A stretch of DNA of 64,000 nucleotides from Paenibacillus harenae DSM 16969 (GTDB lineage Bacteria > Bacillota > Bacilli > Paenibacillales > Paenibacillaceae): NCBI RefSeq assembly GCF_000422465.1, contig NZ_AULV01000017.1, forward strand, positions 118,350 through 182,349, written 5' to 3'. Positions 35,412 through 42,877 of the stretch are shown here, piece by piece; within the stretch, counting starts at the first letter, position 1, and each line of letters starts with the position of its first letter. Under the pieces are notes generated by a model. That model was not told the origin of the DNA. It was given only the letters and a program-made list of their open reading frames with translations, and did no database searches. The position numbers were made by a program, and so were the translations under genes.

Positions 35412-38400
35412 CTAACCGCCAAGTCTCCGCAGCTCACGCGGATCGGATACACCCGCTGCATCCGTGAGCGGAATTCGGAACGTCACCCTGGTCCCGCCTC
35501 CGGCTTCGCTCTCGAAATCGAGCCCTCTGCCGTACAGCTGGAGCAAGCGCTTGTGAATATTCCGCAGGCCGACGCCGCCTTCTCCTTCGGCTTCCTTCGA
35601 GAGAAGCGCCTGCGCCGCTGCCGGCATTCCCGCCCCGTCGTCTTCGACGGTGATGACGGCTTCCGTCCCGTCGGCACGAACCGTTACCGTTACCGTCCCG
35701 CCTTCTTCCTTCTTCGTCACGCCGTGCCGGACGGCATTCTCCACCAATGGCTGCAGCGTCGTCGGCGGCAGCAGCAGACACAACGCCTCGTCTTCGACTT
35801 CATACCGGACGCACAGCCTGTTGCCGAACCGGGCTCGCTCGATCTGCAAATAAGCTTCCGTGAGCTCAAGCTCCTTCCGAAGCGGAACCATTCTGTGCCT
35901 ATTTTTAAAATCGAAGCTGCCCCGCAAATACCGGCTGAGATGAATAAGCAGATCATGCGAAGTTTGCGGCTCGTCCAGCGTCAGCGAAATGATCGTATTC
36001 AGCGCGTTATATAGAAAATGGGGTTTGATCTGCGCCTGCAGAAACGCCATCTCCGATCGGACCGATTCCTCCGCGGAGCGCTTCATCTCAAGCAGGGAGC
36101 GCGCCCTCGCCCGCAGTTCATGCGGATGAAAAGGCTTCGTCAAAAAATCGTTCGCCCCGGCATCGAAGCCGCACATCAAATCCTCCGGCTCGCTCCTAAC
36201 CGTCGTCAGCAGCACCGGCAGCTCAGCCATCGCATAATGATCCCTTATTCGGCGGCAAGTCTCGAACCCGGATAGACCGGGCATCATTACGTCCAAGATG
36301 ACCAGACCGATCCGACCGCCGAGCTTCTCCAGCAATTGGAGCGCCTCCAGTCCGCTCGCCGCGGTTACCACCTCATATGGCTCATCCGCCAATACCGTCT
36401 TGAGCACCCGGAGGTTCACCTGATCATCGTCGACGGCAAGGATCGTCTGCCCCGGCTTTACGGCGCCCGCAGGCTCCTGCGCCGCGGCAGCTTCGAATCG
36501 GCCGGATAATAACCGCGCAGCCTCAAAAGCGCCGAGCGCAGAATCGCTTTCATTCCCTGCCGCGTCCGTGACGCTTCTCTCGGCGACAGGAATCGTGAAC
36601 GAAAAGACGGAGCCTTCGCCCGCCTTTGAAGCAACCGCAATCTCGCCCCCATGAAGCTCGATCAGCCGCCTTGCGATGCCAAGCCCGAGACCCGCCCCTC
36701 CGTATTCCTTCGCAATGGTCGTTCCCGCTTGCTCGAAGGATTGAAAGATAATTTCCAGCTTCTCCTCCGGTATCCCGATTCCGGAATCGGCAACGGCGAT
36801 GTGCAGCATAGCGCCTTCCGCCCATGCCGACACGACGACTTCGCCTTCCGGCGTAAACTTTATGGCATTGCCGATGAGATTGTATACGATCTGCAGCAGC
36901 CGGTTCTCGTCGGCAAGCGCGGCAGGAAGCGATTCCGGCCATTCCAGCCTAAGCGTAACGGGCTTCTTCCCGATGTAATGTCGGAACACCTCCTCCTGAG
37001 CGGACACGACCGCCCGGACATCGACGCTCCTCAGCTGCAGCCGGACCCCGTTGTTCTTAAGGAGAGATAAATCCAGAATATCGTTGATCAAGTTGGACAT
37101 TCGGCGCGCTACCGAAACGACCGCCTCGAGCTGCTCCCGCTGGTGGCCGTTCAGCGGACCCGACTTTCCTTCGGCCAGTGCCTGGGAAAGATTCAGAATG
37201 CCGTGCAGCGGCGTCTTCAGCTCATGCGACGTGTTGGCCAGAAATTCGTCCTTCATTTGGTTCATGGCGATCAACTCGTCCGACATCGTCCCGATGGTCC
37301 GGTAAGCATTCGTGAACCTCCTGGCGAGCTCCAGCGCTTCGATAAAGACAAGGAGAATAAAACCGTAAGGAACGAGCTGCATATCGATCCATATGATCCA
37401 CCCGTCGCTGTACAAAATATCGTGCACGGCCGCAGCGACGAAGATGAACCAGCCCGATAACTGCAGCAGCGCGCCGCCGCGGCCGCGCCATAACGCCAGC
37501 GCGAATCCGTAAATAAAATAAGCAAGCGCAAGCAGCGACACGATTTTGAAATAGCCGATCAAGCTTGTGTAAAGCTCTGCGGGCAGAACGAGCACCGTCA
37601 AGGTAAAGCCGGTTCCGATCCAGAATAGCAGCATGGTTATCTTGCGGTTAAATTCTTTGGGGTACAATTCCCGGACGAATAAGACGGCCATCGTCACTCC
37701 GCCGTAGTAGGTCAGATATTCCAGCAATATAATGAGCCTAATATTGGCCTCCGGGTAGAGCTCGACCAAATAGATGCCGCCGACAACCCATTGACGGATG
37801 GCGCCGAGCAGGCAGCAGATACCGAAATATAAGGTCGAGCGCTCGGAGCGGCGCAGGAGGAACGCCGCGATCTGATACATGCCAAGCAAGGCGCATCCGC
37901 CGAATACGGCCATGTCGATGAAGGAATGGCGCACTTCCCTGTGCAGCATATCCCGCTCGGAGCCGAGCGTCAGGCTGTACCAGATGCCTCCCTCCGGGTA
38001 GAGCGGGTTCGCAACCTGAACGAGCAGGTCGAATTCTTCGGCCGGCGGTTTAAACGCAACCGTCTGCGGATGGTAAGCGGATTTCGTTCCGGCCTTCTCC
38101 GTCGCGACCGTCCCCGAACTTGCGATTTCCACGCCGTCCGCATAGATCTTATAGGCAGGAGCAATAGCCGGAATCTGCAAACCCAGCGAACCGGTGCCGC
38201 CATCCGTCAGCACCTTCAGCCGATAGGTTGCATAACCCTTTCCCGGCCGATCGCCGCGCGTCCACAAGCCGGGCACTTCCTCATGCAGGCCGGCATTCGG
38301 CGCGGCCAGTCCGGTTCCGTCCTCCGTTGTCAGCAGCCGCTCCCAGTGAAAGGACCAAGTTCCGTTCAGCCGGACGGCCCCGTCTTGATTCAGATTCCAC

Positions 38401-38543
38401 TCCCGAAGATCCAGCACGCCGTCCTTCGCCCTCGGCGCGGCCTTGCCGGAAGCCGGCCAGAGGATAGGCAGAGCCAGCGCGGCGATGAGAATAACAATGA
38501 TGGTCAACAATGACGCCAATCTGACTTGCCGATTTTGATACAT
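35412..38543 (-). CDS. 7TM hybrid sensor kinase with two kinase modules and an internal receiver
   Basis: Membrane hybrid kinase of about 1043 residues. Order: an N-terminal membrane anchor; an extracytoplasmic beta-rich domain (about 60-190, with WSFHWERLL and YATYRLKVL, like 7TMR-DISM sensor domains); seven transmembrane helices (about 195-395); HisKA with ANTSHELKTPLHGILN; HATPase with NLIGNAIKFT and DSGIGI; a receiver domain with LVILDVMMPGLSGFE and TKPFHPHE; then a second, LytS-type kinase part with QAQIKPHFLYNALN, an HATPase with QPLVENAVRHG, and DDGAGM. Two different kinase classes in one chain is unusual. The start is placed at ATG 38543 just before the anchor; a GTG at 38615 has no ribosome-binding site. 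Confidence 0.85.
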   Translation of the reverse strand: MYQNRQVRLASLLTIIVILIAALALPILWPASGKAAPRAKDGVLDLREWNLNQDGAVRLNGTWSFHWERLLTTEDGTGLAAPNAGLHEEVPGLWTRGDRPGKGYATYRLKVLTDGGTGSLGLQIPAIAPAYKIYADGVEIASSGTVATEKAGTKSAYHPQTVAFKPPAEEFDLLVQVANPLYPEGGIWYSLTLGSERDMLHREVRHSFIDMAVFGGCALLGMYQIAAFLLRRSERSTLYFGICCLLGAIRQWVVGGIYLVELYPEANIRLIILLEYLTYYGGVTMAVLFVRELYPKEFNRKITMLLFWIGTGFTLTVLVLPAELYTSLIGYFKIVSLLALAYFIYGFALALWRGRGGALLQLSGWFIFVAAAVHDILYSDGWIIWIDMQLVPYGFILLVFIEALELARRFTNAYRTIGTMSDELIAMNQMKDEFLANTSHELKTPLHGILNLSQALAEGKSGPLNGHQREQLEAVVSVARRMSNLINDILDLSLLKNNGVRLQLRSVDVRAVVSAQEEVFRHYIGKKPVTLRLEWPESLPAALADENRLLQIVYNLIGNAIKFTPEGEVVVSAWAEGAMLHIAVADSGIGIPEEKLEIIFQSFEQAGTTIAKEYGGAGLGLGIARRLIELHGGEIAVASKAGEGSVFSFTIPVAERSVTDAAGNESDSALGAFEAARLLSGRFEAAAAQEPAGAVKPGQTILAVDDDQVNLRVLKTVLADEPYEVVTAASGLEALQLLEKLGGRIGLVILDVMMPGLSGFETCRRIRDHYAMAELPVLLTTVRSEPEDLMCGFDAGANDFLTKPFHPHELRARARSLLEMKRSAEESVRSEMAFLQAQIKPHFLYNALNTIISLTLDEPQTSHDLLIHLSRYLRGSFDFKNRHRMVPLRKELELTEAYLQIERARFGNRLCVRYEVEDEALCLLLPPTTLQPLVENAVRHGVTKKEEGGTVTVTVRADGTEAVITVEDDGAGMPAAAQALLSKEAEGEGGVGLRNIHKRLLQLYGRGLDFESEAGGGTRVTFRIPLTDAAGVSDPRELRRLGG

Positions 38544-38770
38544 GAACACCTTCACCGCCCGGTATGCCTTTTGCTTTACGCTAATCGGCTTGTAAGTAAC
38601 TCCATCATACAGCACGGCTTGATTATCACGCTACCCGTATCGGGTAAACGGCAGGGGCTTTTTTGCACAAAAAAACACTCCTTGATTCGGTATGGGATTC
38701 TACTAATATTTCCATATTGGTATATGATTATGGGTAGGAGCGTGAGTTTCCTTTTGTTCAAAAATATCTA

Positions 38771-38802
38771 TTGACCCCGTACCTAGGTACGGGGCTTACA
38801 AT
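38771..38802 (+). promoter_or_regulatory. MerR-type promoter with mercury-style operator
   Basis: TTGACC (-35, 38771-38776) and TACAAT (-10, 38797-38802) are separated by 20 bp, longer than normal. The region is occupied by the perfect palindrome CCCCGTACCTAGGTACGGGG (38775-38794). Stretched spacers with a dyad are the hallmark of MerR-activated promoters, and the GTAC-N4-GTAC core is that of mercury-resistance operators. Confidence 0.8.
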
Positions 38803-38826
38803 AAAATAAGCGGGAGGCGAACGTTT

Positions 38827-39249
38827 ATGAAGGGATTAACGATGAGTCAAGTGGCCAAGGCTTCGGGAGTGAACATCGAAACGGTAAGGTATTACGAAAG
38901 ACGGGGATTAATTGCGGAACCGCCGCGAAACGCATCGGGATATCGCATGTATTCCAGCGATGTCGTCGAAGATATCCGATTTATTAAAAGTGCCCAAGAC
39001 TTGGGCTTTCTGCTTGAAGAAATGAAACCGCTCTTGTCCCTAAACAAGGGAATCGATGACTATCCAATAGAGGATATGTATCGATTCGCCAAAGCAAAGA
39101 TTCAAGAAGTGGAAGAAAAAATCAGTCAACTGGTGCGTTTCAAGATGTTACTCCTGGAAGTGACCAAGCATCCCGAATCTTCCCTCCCTCTTCCAAAGAA
39201 TCAATGTCCGGTTATTAAAAGAATAATAGATGGGAGGGGAGAACGATGA
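38827..39249 (+). CDS. MerR-family regulator lacking two of three mercury-ligand cysteines
   Basis: Regulator of 140 residues. Winged helix-turn-helix MSQVAKASGVNIETVRYYERRGLI, wing NASGYRMYS, then a dimerisation helix (about 82-112) and a C-terminal loop. Compared with Bacillus mercury MerR (recalled, not searched), the helix-start Cys is Ile in YPIEDMYRF and the first loop Cys is His in TKHPES, leaving only the last Cys in KNQCPVIKRI. Mercury sensing by the usual three-cysteine site therefore seems impossible. It lies under its own mer-like promoter and overlaps the next gene by ATGA. It may sense another ligand or have become a constitutive regulator. Confidence 0.85.
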   Translation: MKGLTMSQVAKASGVNIETVRYYERRGLIAEPPRNASGYRMYSSDVVEDIRFIKSAQDLGFLLEEMKPLLSLNKGIDDYPIEDMYRFAKAKIQEVEEKISQLVRFKMLLLEVTKHPESSLPLPKNQCPVIKRIIDGRGER

Positions 39250-39461
39250 GTAAACGAATCGAAATTTTTACAGACGGCAGCGCCGAGAGCGAAGCTGTCG
39301 TCAAACAAGTTAGGAAGCTGGCTTGTCCAAAGTGTACGGTCCATGTCCACAATATCAACGGGGAGTGTGAGATGCGGGTAAAAAAATATGGAATTCAATC
39401 CGTACCGGCCGTTGTAATGGATGGGAAGTTAATTAATTTGAAGGCGCTGAAGCGAGGATAA
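39246..39461 (+). CDS. small thioredoxin/glutaredoxin-fold protein
   Basis: Protein of 71 residues with a minimal thioredoxin-like pattern: KRIEIFTDG (strand 1), helix, TVHVHNI (strand 2), then GIQSVPAVVMDGKLI with the cis-Pro. In relatives as I recall them a CxxC follows strand 1; here that position reads GSAES. A CPKC motif remains before strand 2, and a lone Cys lies in NGECEM. So the usual redox pair appears lost while a second pair is kept, which favours metal binding or another thiol role over classical reductase activity. Co-translated with the MerR gene (4-bp overlap). Confidence 0.65.
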   Translation: MSKRIEIFTDGSAESEAVVKQVRKLACPKCTVHVHNINGECEMRVKKYGIQSVPAVVMDGKLINLKALKRG

Positions 39462-39470
39462 TCCCGTTTA

Positions 39471-39497
39471 GGGTCAATCATTTCAAATGGTTGACCC
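39471..39497 (+). terminator. weak terminator after the MerR/thioredoxin-like pair
   Basis: Stem GGGTCAA(T)CATTT / AAATG(G)TTGACCC with a short loop, 9 bp after the stop codon. The T run is poor. Confidence 0.5.
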
Positions 39498-39547
39498 TGT
39501 CATCGTCTTTACAACCATAATGTGGAAATACGCAGCAGGGATAAAAA

Positions 39548-39570
39548 GGCCCGTGACAATTTCACGAGCC
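39548..39570 (-). terminator. terminator after arsM
   Basis: Stem GGCCCGTGA / TCACGAGCC (one mismatch) with loop CAATT, followed on the minus strand by TTTTTAT. It lies 16 bp past the arsM stop. Confidence 0.75.
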
Positions 39571-39586
39571 CTTGAAACTTCGTTCC

Positions 39587-40390
39587 CTAGGATTTCTTCT
39601 TTGCTCTAATAACAGCTGATTGAATATAATCCTCCAAATTCCCGCCTGGAGCCCAATCTTTAATGAATTCACGGGACTCGTCTTTTGGTTCGACGACGAT
39701 ATCGGAAAACCCGCTTGCTTGCAGCATTCCTTTAACTTCATCGACTGTAGAAGCCCCGGATATGCAGCTTGCCAGAGAATCAAGATCTCCTTTGATCTCT
39801 GCAGGCAACTCCGCCGTTGTAACAATATCGGAAATAGCAAGTCTGCCAGCGGATTTCAAGACCCGAAAAGCTTCATTGAAGACCTGCTGCTTATCAGGAG
39901 ACAAATTGATCACGCAATTGGAGATAATGACATCGACGGATGAATCCAAAATAGGCAAGTGCTCAATTTCGCCAAGACGGAACTCGACATTCGAGTATCC
40001 ATTCGTTAAAGCGTTATTGCGAGCTCTGCTGACCATTTCAGGCGTCATATCGACCCCATAGACCTTACCGGTCTCTCCTACTTGCTTCGAGGCAAGAAAA
40101 CAATCGAATCCTGCGCCGCTGCCGAGGTCAAGCACGACTTCCCCAGGCTGAAGCGACGCAATCGCTTGCGGATTCCCGCATCCCAGCCCAAGATTGGCGC
40201 CTTGCGGTACCGTCGACAGCTCTTCGTTCGAATAGCCCAGCTTCGAGGATACATCATCTGCCGTGCCGCAGCAGCTTGAAGCCGATGAAGCCGGCGAACA
40301 ACCGCTTGTGCTTTTGTTGTCTTGAATGGCAATTTCTTTATAGCGGTTGCGCACATGCTGACGCACCTGGTCGTTTTGTACTTGACTCAT
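39587..40390 (-). CDS. arsM: arsenite S-adenosylmethionine methyltransferase
   Basis: Cytoplasmic methyltransferase of 267 residues that converts As(III) to methylated, partly volatile arsenicals. The three conserved arsenic-binding cysteines are present: C71 (GLGCGNP), C159 (SNCVINL) and C209 (ASCISGA). The SAM-binding motif is LDLGSGAGFD (88-97). A further Cys-rich N-terminal segment (GCSP...SSCCG, 30-42) may hand over arsenite. GGAGA lies before the ATG. It is downstream of arsR on the same strand, with its own palindromic ArsR-type site in the 71-bp gap, so it can be induced by arsenite together with arsR. Confidence 0.93.
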   Translation of the reverse strand: MSQVQNDQVRQHVRNRYKEIAIQDNKSTSGCSPASSASSCCGTADDVSSKLGYSNEELSTVPQGANLGLGCGNPQAIASLQPGEVVLDLGSGAGFDCFLASKQVGETGKVYGVDMTPEMVSRARNNALTNGYSNVEFRLGEIEHLPILDSSVDVIISNCVINLSPDKQQVFNEAFRVLKSAGRLAISDIVTTAELPAEIKGDLDSLASCISGASTVDEVKGMLQASGFSDIVVEPKDESREFIKDWAPGGNLEDYIQSAVIRAKKKS

Positions 40391-40410
40391 ATTAAATCTC
40401 TCCTTTTATT

Positions 40411-40430
40411 AAATCAAATTATTTTGATTT
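40411..40430. promoter_or_regulatory. ArsR-type operator between arsR and arsM
   Basis: Perfect inverted repeat AAATCAAATTATTTTGATTT, arms AAATCAAA / TTTGATTT around TTAT. ATCAA...TTGAT symmetry is typical for ArsR-family operators. It lies 21 bp upstream of the arsM start. Confidence 0.65.
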
Positions 40431-40461
40431 ATTGGGTTAAATGAAAACCCACGTCGTGGGC

Positions 40462-40812
40462 TTATGAACAACAATCGCTTGGAAGATCGTCCGTCTTGCG
40501 GAAGATGCAGCACAGTTCGGGAGAAAGCAGCCGGTTTACCTCGGAATGGTTTAATTCGTAGTAGCTCCAGGTGCCTTTCGCCTCGCGTTTAATGAGTCCG
40601 GCATCAAGCAGAATCTTTAAATGATAGGACAGTTTAGATTGCGGCATATCCACGATGTCCGTCAAATCGCAAACGCATACGCTGCCTTTCCGGGTCAATT
40701 CATACATGATTTGCAGCCGTTTTTGATCGGATAAGGCTTTGAACTTCGCTTCATAAGATACAAAATCAACGGTTTCTCCGGATACAACGTTCACTGGAAT
40801 TTCTTTCATCAT
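40462..40812 (-). CDS. arsR: ArsR-family arsenite-responsive repressor
   Basis: Winged-helix repressor of about 116 residues. The metal-site region reads SVCVCDL, equivalent to the CVCDL motif of the alpha3 helix that binds As(III); the recognition helix is MPQSKLSYHLKILLDAGLI. The C-terminus holds more cysteines (LCCIF and DCCS). The start is the ATG at 40812, with GGAGG eight bases upstream; that site begins one base after the stop codon of the small CCPACC ORF. Upstream frames to 40845 overlap that ORF. Operator-like repeats occur on both sides of the gene. Confidence 0.9.
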   Translation of the reverse strand: MMKEIPVNVVSGETVDFVSYEAKFKALSDQKRLQIMYELTRKGSVCVCDLTDIVDMPQSKLSYHLKILLDAGLIKREAKGTWSYYELNHSEVNRLLSPELCCIFRKTDDLPSDCCS

Positions 40813-40826
40813 CGTTTTCGCCTCCG

Positions 40827-41018
40827 CTAACAACATGCCGGACAACAGGTTAATACCGGCTGCTTAAACACAGGTTCCTTATGCATTTCTTGTTTCTTGT
40901 TGTATAATTTCACCCATTTCCAAGCATGTCTTGCTTGTTGTTCCGCGTTTGCCTGTTGAAACTTCATTAACTTCTCGATTGCATAGTAATTGAACAATGA
41001 GCAACGCCACCGTTTCAT
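40827..41018 (-). CDS. small ORF ending in CCPACC, upstream of arsR
   Basis: An unrecognised ORF of 63 codons (ATG 41018; other in-frame starts at 41048 and within). It is rich in Lys, Gln and aromatic residues (AWKWVKLYNKK) and ends VLTCCPACC. The terminal CCPACC is a tetracysteine of the CCxxCC type, known to bind biarsenical compounds when present as CCPGCC. The stop TAG is followed at once by the arsR ribosome-binding site, and an ArsR-type operator lies upstream at 41074-41089, so it is in the arsR transcript. No strong ribosome-binding site is seen for any start, so translation is not certain. Confidence 0.45.
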   Translation of the reverse strand: MKRWRCSLFNYYAIEKLMKFQQANAEQQARHAWKWVKLYNKKQEMHKEPVFKQPVLTCCPACC

Positions 41019-41073
41019 CAAATTTTCTTGATGAAGTAAGTGTAGCATGGAGAAAAAAGGAAATCAAGGATTA

Positions 41074-41089
41074 ATCAAAAAAAATTGAT
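41074..41089. promoter_or_regulatory. ArsR-type operator upstream of the ars transcript
   Basis: Inverted repeat ATCAA-N6-TTGAT in an A/T run (AATCAAAAAAAATTGATAA), similar to the site before arsM. The promoter boxes around it are not clear. Confidence 0.55.
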
Positions 41090-41097
41090 AAACGTAT

Positions 41098-41125
41098 TCC
41101 CAATGACATTATTGCATCATCGGGA
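41098..41125. repeat. 28-nt palindromic element, copy 1
   Basis: Hairpin with arms TCCCaATGA / TCATcGGGA. It is 25 of 28 bases identical to 56890-56917. A T-rich block (ACTTTTTTTATTACTAAACA, 41142-41161) also recurs after copy 2. It lies between the divergent-looking ends of the ars leader and the DUF4358 gene. Confidence 0.6.
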
Positions 41126-41227
41126 ATAATTTGGTTTCGATACTTTTTTTATTACTAAACAATAGCTTCTGATCCGAATAAAACTTTATGGTTCGGAACA
41201 ATACTTATTGCTCTATGCCCCGTTTTT

Positions 41228-41701
41228 TCACTTCAAAGCCTCGTCAAATGCATCCTCCATTCGACCGGCCTCTTCCGACACCGCGAATACAATAAACCGG
41301 CCTTTCGTCTTCAACACATGTTTTTCAATAAGAAAATACTCCACCGGGCGATAGTCTTGAAATTTGACCTTCTGCGCTTCGATTCGTTGCCGGATGTTTT
41401 CTAAGACGTTATCCGCTTCGATCGCATCCTTGACTTTGATGATTGCCAGTTCCTCCGCCTTTACATTGGACGAAGCCGTGTACAGCACGAAATCCTCCAC
41501 GTTCTCCGCCTCAATGTGATATAACTTTTGCAATTTCCCCATGTCTCCCTGCTTCATATCTTCAAGGCTTGCCGCTTGTTGGATGTGTTCTGCCACTTCC
41601 GCGGCCGATAGTTCTTCCGAAGCCCCGCTGCCTCCGGAGCAGCCGACTAACCCCCCCGCCACAACAGAAACCGTAAGCATTATGGTCAAAAGTCTTTTCA
41701 T
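41228..41701 (-). CDS. DUF4358-type lipoprotein
   Basis: Small exported lipoprotein of 157 residues. The signal peptide ends VVAGGLVGC, so that Cys is lipidated. The body (LSAAEVAEHIQQAA ... NVEDFVLYTASSNVKAEELAIIKVKDA ... RIEAQKVKFQDYRPVEYFLIE) matches the DUF4358 pattern, whose members are often encoded beside MBOAT and DHHW genes. The function is unknown; an accessory role in surface acylation is inferred from position. The ATG at 41701 has GGAG nine bases upstream; two further ATGs precede it directly after the DHHW stop. Confidence 0.75.
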   Translation of the reverse strand: MKRLLTIMLTVSVVAGGLVGCSGGSGASEELSAAEVAEHIQQAASLEDMKQGDMGKLQKLYHIEAENVEDFVLYTASSNVKAEELAIIKVKDAIEADNVLENIRQRIEAQKVKFQDYRPVEYFLIEKHVLKTKGRFIVFAVSEEAGRMEDAFDEALK

Positions 41702-41703
41702 CA

Positions 41704-42864
41704 TCATTCACTCCGTGATTCCGTCAGATTTAAGATAAACGTATCTTCAAAAAAAGTATCGATATTATAAAGAACCAGCATTTCATGATATTGCCGATCC
41801 GCCGCCAACTCCGTCAACGACTCGCTGTAATATCGGAGATCGACGACATCGATCTCGGCGAAGTGCTCCGTCAGGAAAGGAATCAGGCTATTGGCATACG
41901 AATCCTTGACTACAAGCAGCTTCTTCCCGGCCGAATGAGCCGTTGTGATCCGGACCAAGGCATGGTTGCCGTTCAGGAATACCGCATACTTATCCTTCTT
42001 GTCCAGATTGTCCAGCTCGTACAGAGAATCCGTAATACGGCCTTCTTCCACGTACTCCACCTGCAACCGGCTTTCCTCTTTCGGCATGTAGAGGTCGATA
42101 CGGTCGGGCTGCAGATGGCGGAAGCCGCTCTTCGAGTATAGCGATCCATAGAAAGCATTCGTCACTTGCCGGATATTAAACGCCGCTTCGTTTTTCGGAA
42201 CGATCCTCATCTGCTCGCACAGCGCCCGATAGGCGTAATAAGCCCCTTTGGTCGTCCAATGATGATCCGTTTTATACAAAATAGATTCCTCCCGCTTCAC
42301 ATATAACGCGGGATACACATCGACAAAACGAATATCAGGCTGAAGCCGCCCAAGCATTTGCCGGACCTGATTCAGAACAGCCTGCTCATCCCCAACCGGC
42401 GCATACGCCGGCAATTTACTTTGAAGCAGCGAGGCGGCCGTCGGCGCCAGCATGATATACTTGCGGAGGCCGGGCGTTGCCTGGTGAAACGAATGGATCG
42501 CCTCCGTTCGCTCGGCCACGTCCGTCTCTTGCGGCGATGTGAAGGATTGGATGAGATAACCGTCCTCACCCAGGTATACGCCGTTGCTGTCCTTCTTGCC
42601 CAAAACCCGATCTGTATCGGTCTTGATCCCGATCCATGCGTCCCGGAATGCAAATTGATCGGTCGCATATTGCTCGTAATCAGTCGTGAATGACCCCGAC
42701 ATCAGCGATCGCAGCGAGAAAGACGGCCGCCTCTCCAGCACCCGGTTTTCCGATTCGGAGAATGCCTTGTCAGGCGTCAAGACGTTTATCACGGCCATCG
42801 CCCCGATAAACAACAACAGCGATAAGCCGGTTATGGATCGAACCCATTTGTCAAATCCGGTCAA
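41704..42864 (-). CDS. DHHW-family protein (AlgX/AlgJ-like acylation partner)
   Basis: Membrane-anchored extracytoplasmic protein of 386 residues. A transmembrane anchor (about 11-30) is followed by FSESENRVLERRPSFS, typical for this family, a GxxDS-type segment, and the defining YKTDHHWTTKGAYYAY (about 222-237). The SGNH-like domain of such proteins transfers or removes acetyl groups on cell-surface polysaccharides, using acyl chains passed across the membrane by an MBOAT protein. The MBOAT gene is immediately upstream (13 bp), so the two almost surely work together. The polymer is not identified; secondary cell-wall polymer or exopolysaccharide are options. Confidence 0.88.
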   Translation of the reverse strand: MTGFDKWVRSITGLSLLLFIGAMAVINVLTPDKAFSESENRVLERRPSFSLRSLMSGSFTTDYEQYATDQFAFRDAWIGIKTDTDRVLGKKDSNGVYLGEDGYLIQSFTSPQETDVAERTEAIHSFHQATPGLRKYIMLAPTAASLLQSKLPAYAPVGDEQAVLNQVRQMLGRLQPDIRFVDVYPALYVKREESILYKTDHHWTTKGAYYAYRALCEQMRIVPKNEAAFNIRQVTNAFYGSLYSKSGFRHLQPDRIDLYMPKEESRLQVEYVEEGRITDSLYELDNLDKKDKYAVFLNGNHALVRITTAHSAGKKLLVVKDSYANSLIPFLTEHFAEIDVVDLRYYSESLTELAADRQYHEMLVLYNIDTFFEDTFILNLTESRSE

Positions 42865-42877
42865 GGTCGCACCCCCC

